NCBI GenBank assembly: GCA_041629655.1
Contig: JBFKMV010000208.1
Coordinates: forward strand, 1-8,057
DNA length: 8,057 nucleotides
Source: JBFKMV01 sp041629655
GTDB taxonomy: Bacteria; Acidobacteriota; Polarisedimenticolia; Polarisedimenticolales; Polarisedimenticolaceae
Reading direction: 5' to 3'
In this document: positions 6,414 to 8,057 of the stretch, piece after piece
How positions within the stretch are numbered: the stretch's first letter is position 1
How the letters are laid out: every line of letters begins with the position of its first letter
The notes under the pieces: generated by a model
What the model was told of the DNA's origin: nothing
The model's input: the letters and a program-made list of their open reading frames with translations, nothing else
The model's database searches: none
Position numbers and translations under genes: made by a program

Positions 6414-7300
6414 CGCCGAGAGAGGTGCTGCGCCGCGTGCGCAGGCTGGAGATCCGCACCCGGCGGCTGGTCGAGGAGAGCCTGGCCGGCTCGTACCACT
6501 CCGTGTTCCGCGGGCGCGGGATGGAGTTCGCCGAGGTCCGGGAGTACGAGATCGGCGACGACGTGCGCACGATCGACTGGAACGTCAGCGCACGGATGGG
6601 CCACCCGTTCGTCAAGAAGTTCACCGAGGAGCGGGAGCTGACGGTGGTGCTGGCGATCGACGCCAGCGGATCGGAGCGTTTCGGTACGCGCGATTTTACG
6701 AAGCTCGAGCTGGCCGCCGAGGTCTCGGCGCTGCTGGCCTTCTCGGCGATCCGGAACAACGACCGGGTCGGGCTGCTCCAGTTCACCGATCGCATCGAGA
6801 CCTTCCTCCCGCCGCGCAAGGGCCGCGAGCACGCGCTGCGGGTGCTGCGCGAGGTATTGGCCCTCGATCCCGCGGGCCGCGGGACCGACATCGCCGGCGC
6901 GCTGGAGTACCTGCGGCACGTGGTGACCAAGCGCGCCGTGGTGTTCGTCGTCTCCGACTTCCAGGACAGCGGTTACGAGCGGACGCTGCGGGTGTTCGCG
7001 CGCAAGCACGACGTGGTGGCGATCTCGGTCACCGATCCGCGCGAGCTGCAGCTTCCGCCGGTGGGGCTGGTGGCGGTCGAGGACCCCGAGACCGGAGACC
7101 GCGGCCTGCTCGATGCCGGCAGCCGCCGCGTGCGCGACGCGTACGCCGCGCTGTGCACGCGCTTCCGCGAGGAGACCCGGGCGACCCTGACCGGGGCGGG
7201 CGTGGACCTGCTGGAGCTCGACACCGGGCAGCCGTACGACATGTCGCTGGTGCGCTTCTTCCGCGAGCGGGCGCGTCGCGCCGCGATGGCCGGAGGTTGA
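6410..7300 (+). CDS. DUF58 domain-containing protein (von Willebrand A-like fold)
   Basis: DUF58 proteins are the standard genetic partners of MoxR ATPases. This 296-residue cytoplasmic protein has the defining DUF58 motif REYEIGDDVRTIDWNVSARM (44-63), preceded by LAGSYHSVFRGRGMEF. A von Willebrand A-like domain follows. Its metal-ion-dependent adhesion site is visible as AIDASGS (82-88), with a threonine in GRGTD (T159) and an aspartate in VVSDFQDS (D183). No signal peptide or membrane segment is seen, unlike the longer membrane-anchored DUF58 proteins. The GTG start overlaps the moxR stop by four bases, so translation is coupled. The BatD-like gene begins five bases after its stop. The family's biochemical function is not settled. 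From the intact metal-site residues I infer a divalent-metal-dependent interaction with MoxR or a client protein. Confidence 0.92.
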
Positions 7301-7305
7301 TCGAA

Positions 7306-8057
7306 ATGCGAGGCCTGGCGCCGATCGTCGCGCTGCTGGCGCTGGTCGTGCCGGCGGGAGCGGCCGAGCCCGCGCCGGCGGCGGTGACCGTCGAGGTCAC
7401 GCCGCGCGAGGCGACGGTGGGAGAGCGGCTGGAGCTGGTGATCCGGGTCAGCCTGCCGGCGGGGGTGCGGGTCGAGCGGACCCAGCCGGGTCCGCAGCTC
7501 GGGCCGTTCAGCGTGCTCGACGGCGGCTGGGAGGCGGGGGCCGAAGCCGACGGCGCCCGGATCGAGACCTGGCGCGGCTCGATCGCCGCGTACCGCACGG
7601 GCGAGCTGGAGCTGCCGGGGATCGGCGTCAAGCTGGAGCCGGCCGGTCAAGCCCGGGTCGCACCGAGCGAGCCGCTGGCCGTGACGATCCGCAGCGTGCT
7701 GCCCGGCGACACCGCCGAAGCACCGCTGGAGCTGGCGGATCTCAAGCCCCCGGCGACGATCGAGCCGGACTACCGGGCGCTCCGCACGGCGGGGATCGTG
7801 CTGCTGGTGCTGCTGGTCGGTTCGCTGGTCGCGTGGTGGCTGATCCGCCGCTACGGCGACCGCCTGGCCGCGCGGGCCGCGCCGACGGACCCGTTCCACC
7901 GCGTGCCGCCCCACGTCTGGGTCTACGGCGAGCTGCAACGGTTGCTGGAGCGCAGGCTTGCCGAGCAGGGGCAGGTGGCGGAGTTCCACGCCGAGCTGTC
8001 GTGGATCCTCAAACGCTATCTCGGCGGCCGCTACCGGGTCGACTTGATGGAGCACAC
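7306..8057 (+). CDS. BatD-like secreted/membrane protein of a MoxR operon, N-terminal 250 residues (cut by window edge)
   Basis: The reading frame is open from ATG 7306 to the window end, and GGAGG nine bases upstream supports the start. A signal peptide (about 1-20, MRGLAPIVALLALVVPAGAA, probable cleavage before EPAP) leads to an extracytoplasmic beta-rich region. Its VTVEVTPREATVGERLELVI (27-46) resembles the opening strand of the Ig-like domains in BatD/oxygen-tolerance proteins, and ELELPGIGVKL (100-110) is the typical 'raise to the p-ellipse' style strand of that family. A membrane helix (about 160-180, GIVLLVLLVGSLVAWWLI) is followed by a cytoplasmic part with VYGELQRLLERRL and FHAELSWILKRYLGGRY. 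This later part resembles the cytoplasmic tail seen in DUF4381/BatD-type partners of MoxR. It is third in the operon, five bases after the DUF58 gene. It probably presents an extracytoplasmic sensor or scaffold to the MoxR-DUF58 machinery. The exact subfamily is uncertain, since identification rests on topology and context. Confidence 0.8.
   Translation, partial: MRGLAPIVALLALVVPAGAAEPAPAAVTVEVTPREATVGERLELVIRVSLPAGVRVERTQPGPQLGPFSVLDGGWEAGAEADGARIETWRGSIAAYRTGELELPGIGVKLEPAGQARVAPSEPLAVTIRSVLPGDTAEAPLELADLKPPATIEPDYRALRTAGIVLLVLLVGSLVAWWLIRRYGDRLAARAAPTDPFHRVPPHVWVYGELQRLLERRLAEQGQVAEFHAELSWILKRYLGGRYRVDLMEH

Overview
This is a GC-rich window (roughly 70% G+C by eye) from a bacterium with dense gene packing and many GTG/TTG starts. 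The gene content (rsmA/ksgA, thioredoxin, an MCP-CheW-CheA set and a MoxR-DUF58-BatD-like operon) fits a Gram-negative, diderm, free-living bacterium, for example Myxococcota/Deltaproteobacteria-like or one of the high-GC candidate phyla. Nothing here fixes the phylum. I see no phage, transposon, CRISPR, tRNA or rRNA sequence, and no sign of recent transfer.

Layout. Bases 1-1179 (minus strand) hold rsmA (16S rRNA dimethyladenosine transferase). Overlapping its stop is the beginning of a membrane protein of the TMTC/PMT-like glycosyltransferase type, which runs off the left edge. An 82-base divergent spacer follows, carrying an extended -10 promoter and a strong Shine-Dalgarno for trxA (plus strand, 1262-1594). 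trxA converges, with only a 17-base gap, on a three-gene chemosensory operon on the minus strand. In transcription order this is a methyl-accepting chemotaxis protein (5212-3911), cheW (3903-3493) and cheA (3492-1612). No cheY, cheB, cheR or other che gene is in the window.

A 214-base divergent spacer (5213-5426) separates the chemosensory operon from a plus-strand operon. That operon contains a MoxR-family AAA+ ATPase (5427-6413), a DUF58 protein with a von Willebrand A-type fold (6410-7300) and the start of a secreted/membrane BatD-like protein (7306 to the right edge). The spacer contains the best promoter in the window (TTGACG, 17 bases, TAGAAT). It also holds a 7-bp perfect hairpin that ends exactly where the moxR ribosome binding site begins.

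How the genes work together. The receptor, CheW and CheA would form a core signalling complex whose output regulator must be encoded elsewhere. MoxR, DUF58 and the BatD-like protein form the well-known MoxR/Bat arrangement, thought to act as a chaperone-like or metal-insertion/envelope-stress module; its exact substrate is unknown here. The window is mostly conventional. The most interesting points are the stripped-down receptor array and the leader of the moxR operon.
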